A stretch of DNA of 64,000 nt from contig JBBODD010000001.1 of NCBI GenBank assembly GCA_038002745.1, positions 186,001-250,000 on the forward strand. The letters are read 5' to 3'. The notes beneath the pieces were generated by a model. It was not told the DNA's origin, did not search any database, and saw only the letters and a program-made list of their open reading frames with translations. The position numbers were made by a program, and so were the translations under genes. The DNA comes from Bacillus sp. FSL H8-0547 (GTDB taxonomy: Bacteria > Bacillota > Bacilli > Bacillales > Bacillaceae). Below, piece by piece: positions 25,170 through 34,498 of this stretch (the stretch's first letter is position 1; every line of letters starts with the position of its first letter).

Positions 25170-26378
25170 TTACATGAACATGCCCACAAACGCAGCTGTA
25201 ATGAAGCTTGCGAGGGTCCCGCCGATAATTGCCTTGAATCCGAGCTTTGAAACGAGCGGGCGTTTTGACGGTTCGAGCGAGCCCAGTCCGACAATCAGCT
25301 GTCCAATTGAGGAAAGATTGGCAAAGTTGCATAGCGCAATTGACAGGATGGCCGTTGTTTTAGGAGAAAGCTCATCCATCGACTTGCTTAAATCCATGAA
25401 GGCAACAAATTCATTGACTGACAGCTTTGTTCCAATAATGGAAGCCGCTTTAAAGGCATCATCAAATGGAACGCCTATCATCAGGGCAAGCGGATAAAAT
25501 ACGTACCCGAAAATTTCGGACAGATCCGTTCCAAGAAGTCCAAGTCCCCCGTTGACAAGGGCAAGAATACTGATAAAAGCAATCAGCAGTCCCCCGATAT
25601 TAAGTGCGAGCGACACCCCGCTCACTGCACCTTCTGCAATGGCCTCAAACACGTTGGCATGCTTCGTTTTTTCCATCATCACATTGTCATTTGTTTTTGA
25701 AACTTCTGTCTCAGGTTCAAGAAGTTTGGCTGTAATCAAAGAAACAAACGGTACGCTGAAAACCGAAATCAGCAAATACTTCATCTCAATGCCCATCAAC
25801 GAATAACCGACAAGGATGGCTCCGCTGGCCGATGCGGTTCCGCCTACCATGACTGCAAACAGCTCCGAACGGGTCAGATCCTTCAAGTAAGGACGGACAA
25901 GAAGCGGTGCTTCGACAAGGCCAAGAAATGAATTGCCTACAGCGCTGAACGTCTCAACCTTTGTTGTCCCAAGCAGTCTGCCGATTGAAAGGCCGATGAT
26001 TCTTACGACAAAAGGAATAATTCTCATATAATAAAGAGCCGATATAAGTGCAGAAATAAAAATGATGACCGCGAGAACATTAATGGCAAAAACAAACGTA
26101 ATGTTCGTTTCTTCCCCGTAAAATCCCCCGAATACAAATTGAATTCCCTCAGAGCTGAAATCAATCATTTTCTGAACGCCTAAAGCTGTTTTTTCAAGGA
26201 TAAAGGCCCCTGCTTCTACTTTAAGGACAAACAGGATAAAAACAGTCTGCAGCAATAGTCCGACGCCGATTGTTTTCCAGTTAATGCTTTTGCGGCTGCT
26301 GCTGAGGAGCCAGCCAAGAAACAGAATGCCTGCAAGTGATAGTATTCCATATAAAATGCTCAAGTTGTATGCCCCCAT
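25170..26378 (-). CDS. nupC: Concentrative nucleoside transporter (NupC family)
   Basis: The 402-residue polytopic protein has CNT-family motifs: VGNSFLGLVEAPLLVRPYL, TRSELFAVMVGGTASASGAIL, and the ALCNFANLSSIGQLIVGLG region near the C-terminus that forms the nucleoside site. It imports nucleosides with protons or sodium. The guanine-type riboswitch 151 bases upstream supports a purine nucleoside role. Two starts are possible: ATG 26378, or TTG 26363 (MSILYGIL), which has TGGGGG at a better distance. Confidence 0.9.
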   Translation of the reverse strand: MGAYNLSILYGILSLAGILFLGWLLSSSRKSINWKTIGVGLLLQTVFILFVLKVEAGAFILEKTALGVQKMIDFSSEGIQFVFGGFYGEETNITFVFAINVLAVIIFISALISALYYMRIIPFVVRIIGLSIGRLLGTTKVETFSAVGNSFLGLVEAPLLVRPYLKDLTRSELFAVMVGGTASASGAILVGYSLMGIEMKYLLISVFSVPFVSLITAKLLEPETEVSKTNDNVMMEKTKHANVFEAIAEGAVSGVSLALNIGGLLIAFISILALVNGGLGLLGTDLSEIFGYVFYPLALMIGVPFDDAFKAASIIGTKLSVNEFVAFMDLSKSMDELSPKTTAILSIALCNFANLSSIGQLIVGLGSLEPSKRPLVSKLGFKAIIGGTLASFITAAFVGMFM

Positions 26379-26447
26379 TTTTCGTAATCAACAGCCGTTT
26401 TCCTTAGTAAATCATTTTGGCGGTCGGATGTCTGACCTCTTTACTGC

Positions 26448-26475
26448 CGAAAAAAAAGAGACCGCAGTTCATCTC
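26448..26475 (-). terminator. Putative riboswitch-controlled terminator before nupC
   Basis: On the minus strand AGAGA ... TCTCT is followed by eight T residues between the guanine-type aptamer and the nupC start. The stem is short, so the exact switching structure is uncertain; placement and T-run are typical. Confidence 0.5.
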
Positions 26476-26528
26476 TCTACAAAGAAAGCTTGAACAATGG
26501 CCTCTGAAACTGGACGATACGTTCGTAC

Positions 26529-26603
26529 TTTCCCTATAGTCCGGCACTTTAAGGCTGCCAGGTAGAAACTTATGGACCATATCTCCATGATTATATAAGG
26601 AAA
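26529..26603 (-). ncRNA. Purine riboswitch (guanine-type) upstream of nupC
   Basis: Read on the minus strand, the P1 arms TTTCCTTAT and ATAGGGAAA enclose the conserved elements TATAATC, GATATGG, GTTTCTACC and CCGGACTATA. The base before the final UAU, which pairs with the ligand, is C, as in guanine-binding members such as xpt; adenine members have U. It lies in the leader of the nucleoside transporter gene, where it would repress uptake when guanine or hypoxanthine is plentiful. Confidence 0.92.
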
Positions 26604-26691
26604 ACGTATGAAGTTATTTCTGTATTTTACGTTGGACACAGGACTTTTTCAACCCGCTCCGTTATTTGCAGACTAGAAAGTTTATTTTGAA

Positions 26692-28020
26692 TCATCGGTA
26701 AACATTGTCTCTTCTTTTTGTCAGCCACACGGTAATACCTATTTTCTGGCAGATTGTTAAATAGTGCATAAACGTCAGGAGCACAATGCCCGTGTTCATG
26801 CCAAGTATAATGCCGGTCATGTGAAGCGACTCTCTCGAACCGAGGAAAAACATCATCGCAAACGAAACGATATGCGACCAAAGCGTATGATAAAAAGCAT
26901 CTTTTACAAGCCCGAGGCCTATTAAATAAGCCTGCATGGGGATGACGAAGAAGTGAAACAGAAAATACGGCCAGAGCAGTTTCAAATAAAAGGCTGCCTG
27001 ATCAGATGAAAAGAAAAGACTTGTCAGAGGCTCAGCAAACAAGTAAATAATGAAAACCGCCGGAACCCCGTAAAGCATAGTAAAGGACATGGACTGCTGC
27101 AGAAGATTGCGCAATGTTTTTATATCCTTTTGAGCATAAGCATCCGATACAGTCGGTATAAGCATGATCATGAGAGAGTGAGCGATAAATGCAGGGAAAA
27201 AACCAATGGACATAGCAACGCCTGTCAGCATGCCGAAATGCTCTGTTGCGGCGGCTGCCCCGAATCCGGCGGCCACAAGGGCTGTCTGGATCAGAAAAGG
27301 CTGGATGGCATTTGTTATCGCATGAAAAATTCTCAGTCCGGTTGTCGGCAGGGAGACAGAAAGCAGTTTTTTCCGGGCTTCTGTTCCTGTAATTGGAGTA
27401 AAGCTCCCCCGCCTGAGTGCGTGCATGTGAATCATGAACATGCTTGTCAGGTAGAGAAAAACAATCAGTTCGCTGCCTATAAAGGCACACAGAGCAATTA
27501 GAAGCGCCTGCTGGCTAAAGTTAAATACAGAGAAAACGCAAAGCAGTACGGTGAATTGGACGGCTTTTCTCAGGAAATTGGACACCGCGATCTTCCCCAT
27601 CTGCTGCACACCCATAAAGTATCCGCGGGCAATGGATGAAAATGAGGCAATCGGGATGAGCCCGATAAACAGCCATTTGACTGCGGGATGAAAGCCATCC
27701 AGCAGCGGTGTGGCCGTAAAAAGGATATAAGTCCCTGCCAAAACAGTGAATGTGACGGCAGCCGTCATTTTCAGGGCATGCTGCAGCATGCTGTAGTGAA
27801 GGACTTTCTTATTTTCTGCTATGTATTTTGAAATTGAAATGGGAAGCTCAAGACTTGCCAGAACAATCACCAAAAAGATAACAGGCAAAATGGACATATA
27901 CCTTCCCATGCCCTCTTCTCCAAGCTCCCTCGCAAGAATCATATTGACGAAGAATTCGATGCATTCACTGAAAAAGGCTGCGACGATTAATAACAATGTT
28001 CCTTTAAAAAAAGAATTCAT
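26692..28020 (-). CDS. ykvU: Oligosaccharide flippase family protein, SpoVB/YkvU-like
   Basis: The 442-residue protein has the MATE/MurJ-like topology, with about 14 helices. The N-terminal pattern SFFKGTLLLIVAAFFSE and the ILARELGEEGMGRYMSILP and LPISISKYIAENK segments are typical of SpoVB-type proteins, thought to flip lipid-linked precursors or act in spore cortex/coat assembly. I start at ATG 28020, with AGGGGGGAG upstream, not at the longer in-frame ATG. It follows the ger operon by 63 bases. Recalled B. subtilis synteny with zosA and ykvT suggests ykvU rather than spoVB itself. Confidence 0.75.
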   Translation of the reverse strand: MNSFFKGTLLLIVAAFFSECIEFFVNMILARELGEEGMGRYMSILPVIFLVIVLASLELPISISKYIAENKKVLHYSMLQHALKMTAAVTFTVLAGTYILFTATPLLDGFHPAVKWLFIGLIPIASFSSIARGYFMGVQQMGKIAVSNFLRKAVQFTVLLCVFSVFNFSQQALLIALCAFIGSELIVFLYLTSMFMIHMHALRRGSFTPITGTEARKKLLSVSLPTTGLRIFHAITNAIQPFLIQTALVAAGFGAAAATEHFGMLTGVAMSIGFFPAFIAHSLMIMLIPTVSDAYAQKDIKTLRNLLQQSMSFTMLYGVPAVFIIYLFAEPLTSLFFSSDQAAFYLKLLWPYFLFHFFVIPMQAYLIGLGLVKDAFYHTLWSHIVSFAMMFFLGSRESLHMTGIILGMNTGIVLLTFMHYLTICQKIGITVWLTKRRDNVYR

Positions 28021-28083
28021 GCTGCTCCCCCCTGCTAACAGGATATGAGACAAGGCATGAAATTATTTTAATATTTAGGGCGC

Positions 28084-29157
28084 TTATTCGATCACGCCTG
28101 TTTCTGTGATGGTGACAGACGGCTTAATTTTCACGGAAAGCTCAGGGTAGGTCTCTTTCCAGTCTTTTTGAGTAAATCCTCTAACTTTGCTTTTGATAAT
28201 ATCGTGCAGTCCTAACGGATCGACTTTCTGCTCCTTAAATTGTTCAATAAGCTCCAGTGATTCTTTGGCAACAACCTTCTCGAACGCTTTTTCCATCTCG
28301 TTTTTAATTTTTGGCGTAATCATTTTGCCGGTATACTGCTGGACAAAACCGTTAATTTTCACCTCTATCGTAATCTTTGAAGGGTCACCTTTATCAAGCC
28401 TTACTTTTCTGTCTGAAGAAATCGTTTTTATGGCTACCTGGTTTTTGTCAGGAAGTTTCAAGGCATAGGATCCCTCTGTAAATTTATCAGCAATCAATTT
28501 AAAGAAAAACAGTTTTTCATTAGGAATTTCACCGATCATTTTGTCGTCTTTAAACAGGGCAAGTCCATCAATTTCAACTGAATCAGCCTCGTTTTTCTTT
28601 AGAATCGGCAAGTACGGATCTGAGTCGCTTGAATACAGGTCATACAGGAAAATATGAAGATTTGTCTTAGGAACATCCCGGTTTTCAATGTTATGTTTGA
28701 TCAAATTTGAAATATAAGGGGCCGCTCCTCTGTTTCCAAACTGCGACTTCATGATTTCATTTGCATTCTCCCTGCCCACGGTGAGATACACTCTGGATCC
28801 TACGCTTGCGTCCCTTTGAAGCGTATCTACAAGATTTGTAATTCCCTTTTTCGCAACCTCTTCTGAGTAAATGACGACAGAAATTTTTCCGAGCACAAGC
28901 GGATCAGATGATTTCCGCTGGAGATGGGTCAGAATATCTTTGCTCACTTCTGTAGAGGACGTATCCTCAATAATCTCGCTTTCGACGGGGGCATCCTGTG
29001 TGTAAACAGGAATAATGACTGTGCCCTTCATCATGTCTGAGCTCTCCATGTCATACCCGACAACTGTAATAATGTTCACATCATCAAGAATTTCTTTTTC
29101 AAGACAGCCTGTAAGAAACAGCGGAATAAGGACTATCAGCCATTTACGCTTTTTCAC
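28084..29157 (-). CDS. Spore germination protein, Ger(x)C family lipoprotein
   Basis: The 357-residue protein has a signal ending in the lipobox FLTGC and then the GerC fold: INTVVGYDME-like start (IITVVGYDMESS), PLVLGKISVVIYSEE, and a C-terminal region with DPLGLHDIIKSK and FTQKDWKETYPEL typical of GerAC/GerKC. It is the lipoprotein subunit of a germinant receptor on the spore inner membrane. GTG start with GGGGGA upstream; it overlaps the GerB-type gene by 14 bases. Which germinant is sensed cannot be inferred. Confidence 0.92.
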   Translation of the reverse strand: MKKRKWLIVLIPLFLTGCLEKEILDDVNIITVVGYDMESSDMMKGTVIIPVYTQDAPVESEIIEDTSSTEVSKDILTHLQRKSSDPLVLGKISVVIYSEEVAKKGITNLVDTLQRDASVGSRVYLTVGRENANEIMKSQFGNRGAAPYISNLIKHNIENRDVPKTNLHIFLYDLYSSDSDPYLPILKKNEADSVEIDGLALFKDDKMIGEIPNEKLFFFKLIADKFTEGSYALKLPDKNQVAIKTISSDRKVRLDKGDPSKITIEVKINGFVQQYTGKMITPKIKNEMEKAFEKVVAKESLELIEQFKEQKVDPLGLHDIIKSKVRGFTQKDWKETYPELSVKIKPSVTITETGVIE

Positions 29158-30250
29158 TTTTTTTTCCCCCTTTTTTTAGTTTCCTGTATATAAGAGTGCA
29201 TAAATAAAGCATTGGAATATAGGCTACAAAAACGTAAAACCCGACTTCCCCCAGAAATGAATTCAGCATATTGATCTGCTCACGGCTGTTCATGAAGTTG
29301 ATCCCGGCATAGCTGACTGCAAGAACGATCAAGATGGTGTATTTTTGCTTGATTTTTATCAGCTGCTTCATTCCCCTGCTTGCGCACCAGAGCGTGAGAC
29401 AGACATTTGGCAGAATAACGAGATTCCAATTGGCAATGCCAATATACTCAAATCTCTCTACAAAAGGCATTTCAACTATTTTCCATATTGTAAGAGTTGC
29501 CCACACATTTTTCTGCAGCTGCTCTTGGCTGAAGTAGATGATGCTGAACAGCATGATGATTAAATAAAGAAGTGTCGTGACAGCTACACCGGCATGGGCC
29601 CACTTTTTTGATTTTTCCGGGTTTTTTATAAATGGATAGTACATGAACAGTGCTTCAAATCCAATAACAGTAAGAGACATGTTTTTCGTACTTTTTAAAA
29701 GATCCGTTAGTGAATGCTCAAATACGGGCATCAAATTGTTAAAATTTGCAAATTTCAGTGTGAATAGATAAGTCAAAATTAAATAACTCGGAAGAACGAC
29801 TCCAAAAAATGCGATGCCGGCCACCACCCTGAATCCGCCGTTTAATATGTAATAAGCAAGGACGAGAAAGAGGAAGCTGTAGAGCCAGACATTTAAATCA
29901 GGAAACATCCACACCTGGATGACTTCAATAAAGGTTCTCAGTACATTAGTGGCAAGACAGGTAAAGTAAATGATTACCAACGCATTGAGAGCATTTCCAA
30001 TCCATTTCCCAAAAAGTTTTTTCTGCACATCAAGAATATTGCCTTCTTGATCCTTTAAGATCTGAAAAATGAAGAAGACGGCGATATGGACGGCAAATCC
30101 CGATGCGAGGACAGCAATCCATGCGTCGTGCCCGGAATCAAGAGAAACGAAGCGCTGAAACCCGAGTACACCTACACCGAATTGCAGGGCATGTATCAGG
30201 TAAAATGCCATATAAGGCGAAACCTGATAGCGTTCGGCAATTTTTTTCAA
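29144..30250 (-). CDS. Spore germination permease, GerAB family
   Basis: The 368-residue protein has ten hydrophobic helices and the GerAB/APC-transporter pattern, for example ALQFGVGVLGFQRF, NVWLYSFLFLVLAYYIL and VIGFEALFMYYPFI. This subunit binds the germinant in GerA-type receptors. The start is TTG with AAAGGAGGTG 8 bases upstream, 25 bases after the GerA-type stop. It carries an SLTVIGFEALFMY segment like that of GerAB/GerKB members. Confidence 0.92.
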   Translation of the reverse strand: MKKIAERYQVSPYMAFYLIHALQFGVGVLGFQRFVSLDSGHDAWIAVLASGFAVHIAVFFIFQILKDQEGNILDVQKKLFGKWIGNALNALVIIYFTCLATNVLRTFIEVIQVWMFPDLNVWLYSFLFLVLAYYILNGGFRVVAGIAFFGVVLPSYLILTYLFTLKFANFNNLMPVFEHSLTDLLKSTKNMSLTVIGFEALFMYYPFIKNPEKSKKWAHAGVAVTTLLYLIIMLFSIIYFSQEQLQKNVWATLTIWKIVEMPFVERFEYIGIANWNLVILPNVCLTLWCASRGMKQLIKIKQKYTILIVLAVSYAGINFMNSREQINMLNSFLGEVGFYVFVAYIPMLYLCTLIYRKLKKGGKKSEKA

Positions 30251-30275
30251 GTCCGGGACACCTCCTTTGAGCAGT

Positions 30276-31760
30276 CTACTCGTCTATGTCGTGTTTCTGT
30301 TTCGCCTGTTCAGATGAAAATTTGTCGGGTTTTTTTGTTCTTAGAGCAAGCGGTCTTTTGCTTAATGTTGAAAATGGGAACCTGATGATTGCATCCTTCA
30401 AATCCCTTGCTCTTGCAGGGAAAATCGGCACCAGGAACGGGCGGCCGAGCGATGTAAGCCTGAGAAGATGGGCCGCCAGAAAACAAAAGCACAATACGAT
30501 GCCCAAAAGGCCGTATATCTGAGCAAAAAGTAAAAACGGAAACCTGAGAAGCCGGATCGTATTGCCCATTTTATAAACAGGTGTTGTGAAAGAAGCCAGT
30601 GCAGCCAGGGCAACGATTATAAGCAGGACATTACTTGTCAGACCCGCTTCAACAGAAGCCGTCCCGATCACGATCCCGCCCACGATGCCGATTGTCTGGC
30701 CGACTTTCGTAGGAAGCCTTGCTCCTGCTTCCCTCAGTAGTTCAATTGTCAGCTCGAGAAAGAGAGCTTCCAATATAGGAGGCAGCGGAATCTCTCTCCT
30801 GGAGGTTACAAGAGTGCTGAGCAAATCTTTCGGGATCAGCTCATAATGAAACGTCAGGGTTGCAACATACACCGGTGTCACCAAAATCGAGAAGGCTACC
30901 GCAAAAACCCTTATGAGCCTGAAGAAGGATGAAAGAACCCAGTTTAAATAATAGTCTTCAAAGGATGAGAAAAATTCTATAAGTGTCGTCGGTCCGATCA
31001 GAACCTGAGGAGATCCGTCGACAACTACAGCTACCTTCCCTTCAGCGAGTACGGCTGCAACCCGGTCAGGCCTTTCAGAATCAAGAACCTGGGGAAACGG
31101 CGAGTTATGATTATCTGAAATGAACTGCGCCACATATCCGCTGTCGCCAATCTGGTCATAATGAATGTTTTTCAGTCTTTGTATGACCGTGTTGACGTTT
31201 TCTTCATCTGCAATGTTATCAATATAAAGAACCGCTGTTTTGGTTTTTGACAAGTCGCCTATTTGAAGTTCTTTGACACGCAGCTGCGGCACCTGTATCC
31301 GTTTGCGGATAAGATTTATATTAAACTCAAGTGCCTCGACAAAGGCTTCCTTCGGCCCTACTACGCTGAACTCGACTTCAGGGAGAGAAATATCCCTTGC
31401 TTTATTCAGGGTTGATCTGAGAAGAACACAGGGCGTGCCGTATTCTGTCATGGAAATAATGACATACCCTTCAAGCAGTTTTTCTGATATAACATCTGTA
31501 TCGATCGTTATAATGATTTCTTCTATCGGCAAAATCTCTTTGATCTGCTGCAGACTCGTCCATTTTTCCTTAAGCAGCGGGCCTAATATGCTTTCATGCA
31601 AAAGCGTTGGATCTACTACTGTCCTAATATAGGAAATCCAGAATTTCAGCTCTTTTGCATCGTGCTCAAATTGAACAAAATCAGATGACGATTTAAAGCA
31701 GGTGATCAGTTCAGCCATCGATTGTTTCGGTTTTCCGTTTTCCTTCATCATCTCGTTCAT
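30276..31760 (-). CDS. Spore germination protein, GerA family
   Basis: The protein, about 494 residues from the likely start, has the GerA family N-terminal cytoplasmic domains (DPTLLHESILGPL, PEVEFSVVGPKEAFVE), the conserved DNHNSPFPQVLDSERPDR region and VDGSPQVLIGPTTLIEFF, and a membrane part with PLPPILEALFLELTIELLREA and GIVGGIVIGTASVEAGL. It is the first gene of the three-gene ger operon. ATG 31760 is preferred over the upstream GTG codons because GGTGAG lies just before it. Confidence 0.93.
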   Translation of the reverse strand: MNEMMKENGKPKQSMAELITCFKSSSDFVQFEHDAKELKFWISYIRTVVDPTLLHESILGPLLKEKWTSLQQIKEILPIEEIIITIDTDVISEKLLEGYVIISMTEYGTPCVLLRSTLNKARDISLPEVEFSVVGPKEAFVEALEFNINLIRKRIQVPQLRVKELQIGDLSKTKTAVLYIDNIADEENVNTVIQRLKNIHYDQIGDSGYVAQFISDNHNSPFPQVLDSERPDRVAAVLAEGKVAVVVDGSPQVLIGPTTLIEFFSSFEDYYLNWVLSSFFRLIRVFAVAFSILVTPVYVATLTFHYELIPKDLLSTLVTSRREIPLPPILEALFLELTIELLREAGARLPTKVGQTIGIVGGIVIGTASVEAGLTSNVLLIIVALAALASFTTPVYKMGNTIRLLRFPFLLFAQIYGLLGIVLCFCFLAAHLLRLTSLGRPFLVPIFPARARDLKDAIIRFPFSTLSKRPLALRTKKPDKFSSEQAKQKHDIDE

Positions 31761-31831
31761 TTGTCTCACCACGTTTCATGCTCATACTTTCCCTTATATT
31801 TCCTCCCCCGGCAGGATTTATTCGAATGCGC

Positions 31832-31862
31832 AAAAAAACTCCTTTCCGATTAGGAAAGGAGT
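31832..31862. terminator. Terminator of the ykvT-like gene
   Basis: The palindrome AAACTCCTTTCC / GGAAAGGAGT is followed by a T-run on the minus strand, just after the hydrolase stop. Confidence 0.8.
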
Positions 31863-31871
31863 GGCGAAAAT

Positions 31872-32459
31872 TTATTTTGCAAAGACGTGATCACCAATTG
31901 TAAGCGTAATTTCTCTTGAACGGATCCAGTCACTTTCGGCCGTAACAGGGTTGTAGAAGTAGACAGCTTCATTGTCCATTCCCTGATAAGCCAGCGCTTC
32001 CTGGACAGCTTCTTTTGATTCTTCATCTGCAGGCTCATTGATTGCACCGTTTTCTACAGGTGAGAAAGCATAAATGCCTGACACCTTCTGATAGATAACA
32101 TCTGTGACAGTATCCGGGAAACGCTCATCTTCTACCCGGTTTAAAACAACAGTTGCAACAGCCACTTTGCCTGCATACGGTTCACCTTTTGCTTCAGCAT
32201 GAACAATGCGTGCAAGCAGATCCTTCTCTTTATCTGAGATTGATTGAGGAATCTGAAGCTCTTCTCCAACGTATAATAAATGTCCGCTTTTATGATTTAA
32301 AGACTGAATATCTTTAACAGAAACACCGTGTTTTTTTCCAATCAGCCAAAGAGTATCGCCGTGCTGCACTTTATGGCCTTGTGCAGCCTGTGCTTTTTCA
32401 AAGCCGAATAGAGAAACAGTCATCGCTGAGATTATAGTAAAGAACGCTAATTTTTTCAT
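31872..32459 (-). CDS. ykvT: Spore cortex-lytic type cell wall hydrolase with LysM (YkvT-like)
   Basis: The 195-residue protein has a signal peptide ending near QAAQG, one LysM module (HKVQHGDTLWLIGKKHGVSV) for peptidoglycan binding, and a SleB/CwlJ-type hydrolase domain: LLARIVHAEAKGEPYAGKVA with the likely catalytic Glu, VLNRVEDERFP and YFYNPVTAESDWIR. It would cleave spore or cell-wall peptidoglycan. I start at ATG 32459 with CTGGAGG upstream; the longer frame has no ribosome site. It neighbours the ger operon, as suits a sporulation/germination role. Confidence 0.85.
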   Translation of the reverse strand: MKKLAFFTIISAMTVSLFGFEKAQAAQGHKVQHGDTLWLIGKKHGVSVKDIQSLNHKSGHLLYVGEELQIPQSISDKEKDLLARIVHAEAKGEPYAGKVAVATVVLNRVEDERFPDTVTDVIYQKVSGIYAFSPVENGAINEPADEESKEAVQEALAYQGMDNEAVYFYNPVTAESDWIRSREITLTIGDHVFAK

Positions 32460-32791
32460 ATGATGTAAACCTCCAGTTGTATTGCATCCATATTTACCGG
32501 ATGAACATTTTACTCTGTGAAGCACATATATAAGCCTAACAGGTTTATTCACGCTCTTCATTGACAAAAAACTGGAAATTACACTCCGAATCTAAATACG
32601 GCTATTTCGGCAGGATTCCTGATTATTTCTCATCCATTTGTCATAAACCCTTAAAGAAAACGGCGAACATTCTGCATTTGACTCTCATGATTTTACTCTT
32701 ATCAGCATTTTACCGGACGGCCGCCATTTCCTATGATGAAGATACCGCGGAATACACTTGAGAGAGCGCTCCCTTCAGAAACGGATGAACG

Positions 32792-33301
32792 ATGGACGAT
32801 GTTACATTTGCAGAGCTCGAAAAACGATATCAGCGCATGATTTACCACAATCTAAAGAAGCTTTGCATCACCCGAAATCAAGATGAGTTTTACCAGGCTG
32901 GCCTGATTGCCATCTGGAAAGCTTCAAAGACATATGACCCTTCAAAGGGATCGTTTGAAACGTACCTTTATAAAAGCATTAAAGGCCATATGCTGAATGA
33001 AATGAATAAACAAAATAAAAACAGGGACATGCCGGATATGATGGAGCATACCCTGATCTCAGAAGACCCCACTGCCCTGAAGGATATGGAAGACATGATC
33101 AAAGCGAACTGCGACATCCTCACCAAACATCAGCAGATCTGGATGATTTCCTATTGCCTGAAAGAAAAAACAATCAGTGAAATTGCCGCAAGTGAACAGG
33201 CAACTCCCGCCAGTGTCAAATCATGGAGAAGAGGCGCACTTAAGAAGCTCAGATCTTTGAGCGCTGAAGAATGGAAAGAGAGATTTTGGCTGCAGCCATG
33301 A
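32792..33301 (+). CDS. Small sigma-70 family RNA polymerase sigma factor
   Basis: The 169-residue protein has a sigma region 2 core (DEFYQAGLIAIWKASKTYDP, GSFETYLYKSIKGHMLNEM) and a C-terminal region 4 helix-turn-helix (TISEIAASEQATPASVKSWRRGALKKL). It resembles the short ECF-like or SigO/Xpf-like factors. No anti-sigma factor gene follows. No clear ribosome site precedes the ATG, so the start could be different. Its regulon is unknown. Confidence 0.75.
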   Translation: MDDVTFAELEKRYQRMIYHNLKKLCITRNQDEFYQAGLIAIWKASKTYDPSKGSFETYLYKSIKGHMLNEMNKQNKNRDMPDMMEHTLISEDPTALKDMEDMIKANCDILTKHQQIWMISYCLKEKTISEIAASEQATPASVKSWRRGALKKLRSLSAEEWKERFWLQP

Positions 33302-33303
33302 AC

Positions 33304-33425
33304 AAAAGCGGAAGCGCCTTGGTAAGATCCGAGAGGCAGATAAGAATCCGGCGGAAAAGTCCGGTTCCCGCCTTTTTTGACGGATTTGTTCTGACAGAGG
33401 ATTTAGGCGCTTTCGCTTGCCGATG
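33304..33425. repeat. Interspersed palindromic repeat, copy C
   Basis: It opens AAAAGCGGAAGCGCC and closes GGCGCTTTCGCTTGCC. The inner hairpin arms AATCCGGCGG / TTGACGGATT match copy B, and the tail GTTATGTTATCC is shared with B. It directly follows the sigma factor stop. Confidence 0.85.
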
Positions 33426-33480
33426 ATAAATTTGTTATGTTATCCAAAGCCTTTTATTCTTATAATTTTGCTTACCAACA

Positions 33481-33511
33481 AAAAAAAGCCGTCTGTCGTG
33501 ACGGCTTTTTC
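33481..33511. terminator. Terminator of the 64-residue protein gene
   Basis: The hairpin AAAAAGCCGTC / GACGGCTTTTT lies at the stop of the minus-strand small gene. Confidence 0.8.
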
Positions 33512-33704
33512 AGCTTCTTGGGGTCTCGAGATATTTGTATACAACACTTCCGCCCTGCTGGGCAATGCCGCGGAAATGCTTGAAATCGTCCCGTTCTACA
33601 AGAACTTCGCGAAAAAGGAGAAATGAATCCTTTTGTACATGGTATTCATTCATTTCCCCGCTTTTTAACGAGTCAAGGACTTCATTTGCAAGCTGCTTAT
33701 CCAT
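33510..33704 (-). CDS. Small conserved-looking protein of unknown function
   Basis: The 64-residue hydrophilic protein (starting [17 protein letters not shown] and including [14 protein letters not shown] and FRGIAQQGG) has no membrane segment or cysteine motif. AGGAGG lies 11 bases before the ATG and a good terminator follows, so it is likely real. I do not recognise the family. Confidence 0.65.
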   Translation of the reverse strand: MDKQLANEVLDSLKSGEMNEYHVQKDSFLLFREVLVERDDFKHFRGIAQQGGSVVYKYLETPRS

Positions 33705-33774
33705 AAGAACCTGATTCCTCCTGTTCGTTTATCACTGCAAGTTTACTAAGGAGGAGGGTGCTTGTCCAGCATCT

Positions 33775-34425
33775 TTACGAATAGACTTTTGACAGAGCTT
33801 CATCAATCTCCGTTTCCCCTGAGAGGATTTCAAATGTCTTATTTTTAAGTTCGTCTTTTGTAAGGGCTGCAATGAGGACAGCTGCCACGTCTTCTCTTGG
33901 AATGCTTCTTCCTTCTGTTTGGTTAATTTTATCCGCAGCTTCAATTTTGCCTGTGCCGCGTTCATCAGTAAGAGCGCCGGGCCTTACGATTGTATAGGAC
34001 AAATCTGAACCTCGCAGGTACTCATCCGCTATCGCTTTAGCCATGAAATACTGCTCCATATCTGATGGTCCTGCAGCCGGGTTGTCTGTACCCATTGAAC
34101 TAAGCATGACAAAATGTTTGATTCCATGTTTTTTTGCTTCATCAATCAGGTTTTTGGCTCCTTCCTGATCGACTGAGATTGTTTTATCAGGTCCTGTTTT
34201 TGACCCTGAGCCCGCTGCAAAAATAACCGCATCGGCAAGATGTATGGCGTGGGAAACGTCTCCTTCAAGGTCACCGACGACCGTTTGGGCACCTAGCTTT
34301 TCAAGCTCCGGCTCCTGTTTTGGGTCGCGCACCATGGCAATCGCCCGATGCTCGCCTTCTTTTGCAATTTGTTCGATTAGAAGTCTTCCTGTTGTTCCAT
34401 TTGCTCCAGCTATAAGTACATTCAT
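33775..34425 (-). CDS. NAD(P)-binding SDR-like protein (YhfK/YwnB-like)
   Basis: The 216-residue protein begins with the atypical Rossmann motif VLIAGANGTTGRLLIEQ, has HFVMLSSMGTDNP and SYTIVRPGALTDERG, and ends in a helical segment. This is the NmrA/YhfK type of atypical short-chain dehydrogenase, often with a sensing or redox-repair role. I take ATG 34425, with AAAGGTG 9 bases upstream, over the longer open frame. Confidence 0.82.
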   Translation of the reverse strand: MNVLIAGANGTTGRLLIEQIAKEGEHRAIAMVRDPKQEPELEKLGAQTVVGDLEGDVSHAIHLADAVIFAAGSGSKTGPDKTISVDQEGAKNLIDEAKKHGIKHFVMLSSMGTDNPAAGPSDMEQYFMAKAIADEYLRGSDLSYTIVRPGALTDERGTGKIEAADKINQTEGRSIPREDVAAVLIAALTKDELKNKTFEILSGETEIDEALSKVYS

Positions 34426-34498
34426 TTCAACCAACACCTTTATAAGTAGTATGGTTGTACTTTTCCCGGGTATAAGGAGGTTTAAACAATGAAACTGT

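Noticed and set aside
32561-32761. 66-codon open frame with one hydrophobic stretch before the sigma factor gene
   Set aside because: TTG start without any ribosome site, overlaps the leader of the divergent ykvT-like gene, and the composition is unconvincing.
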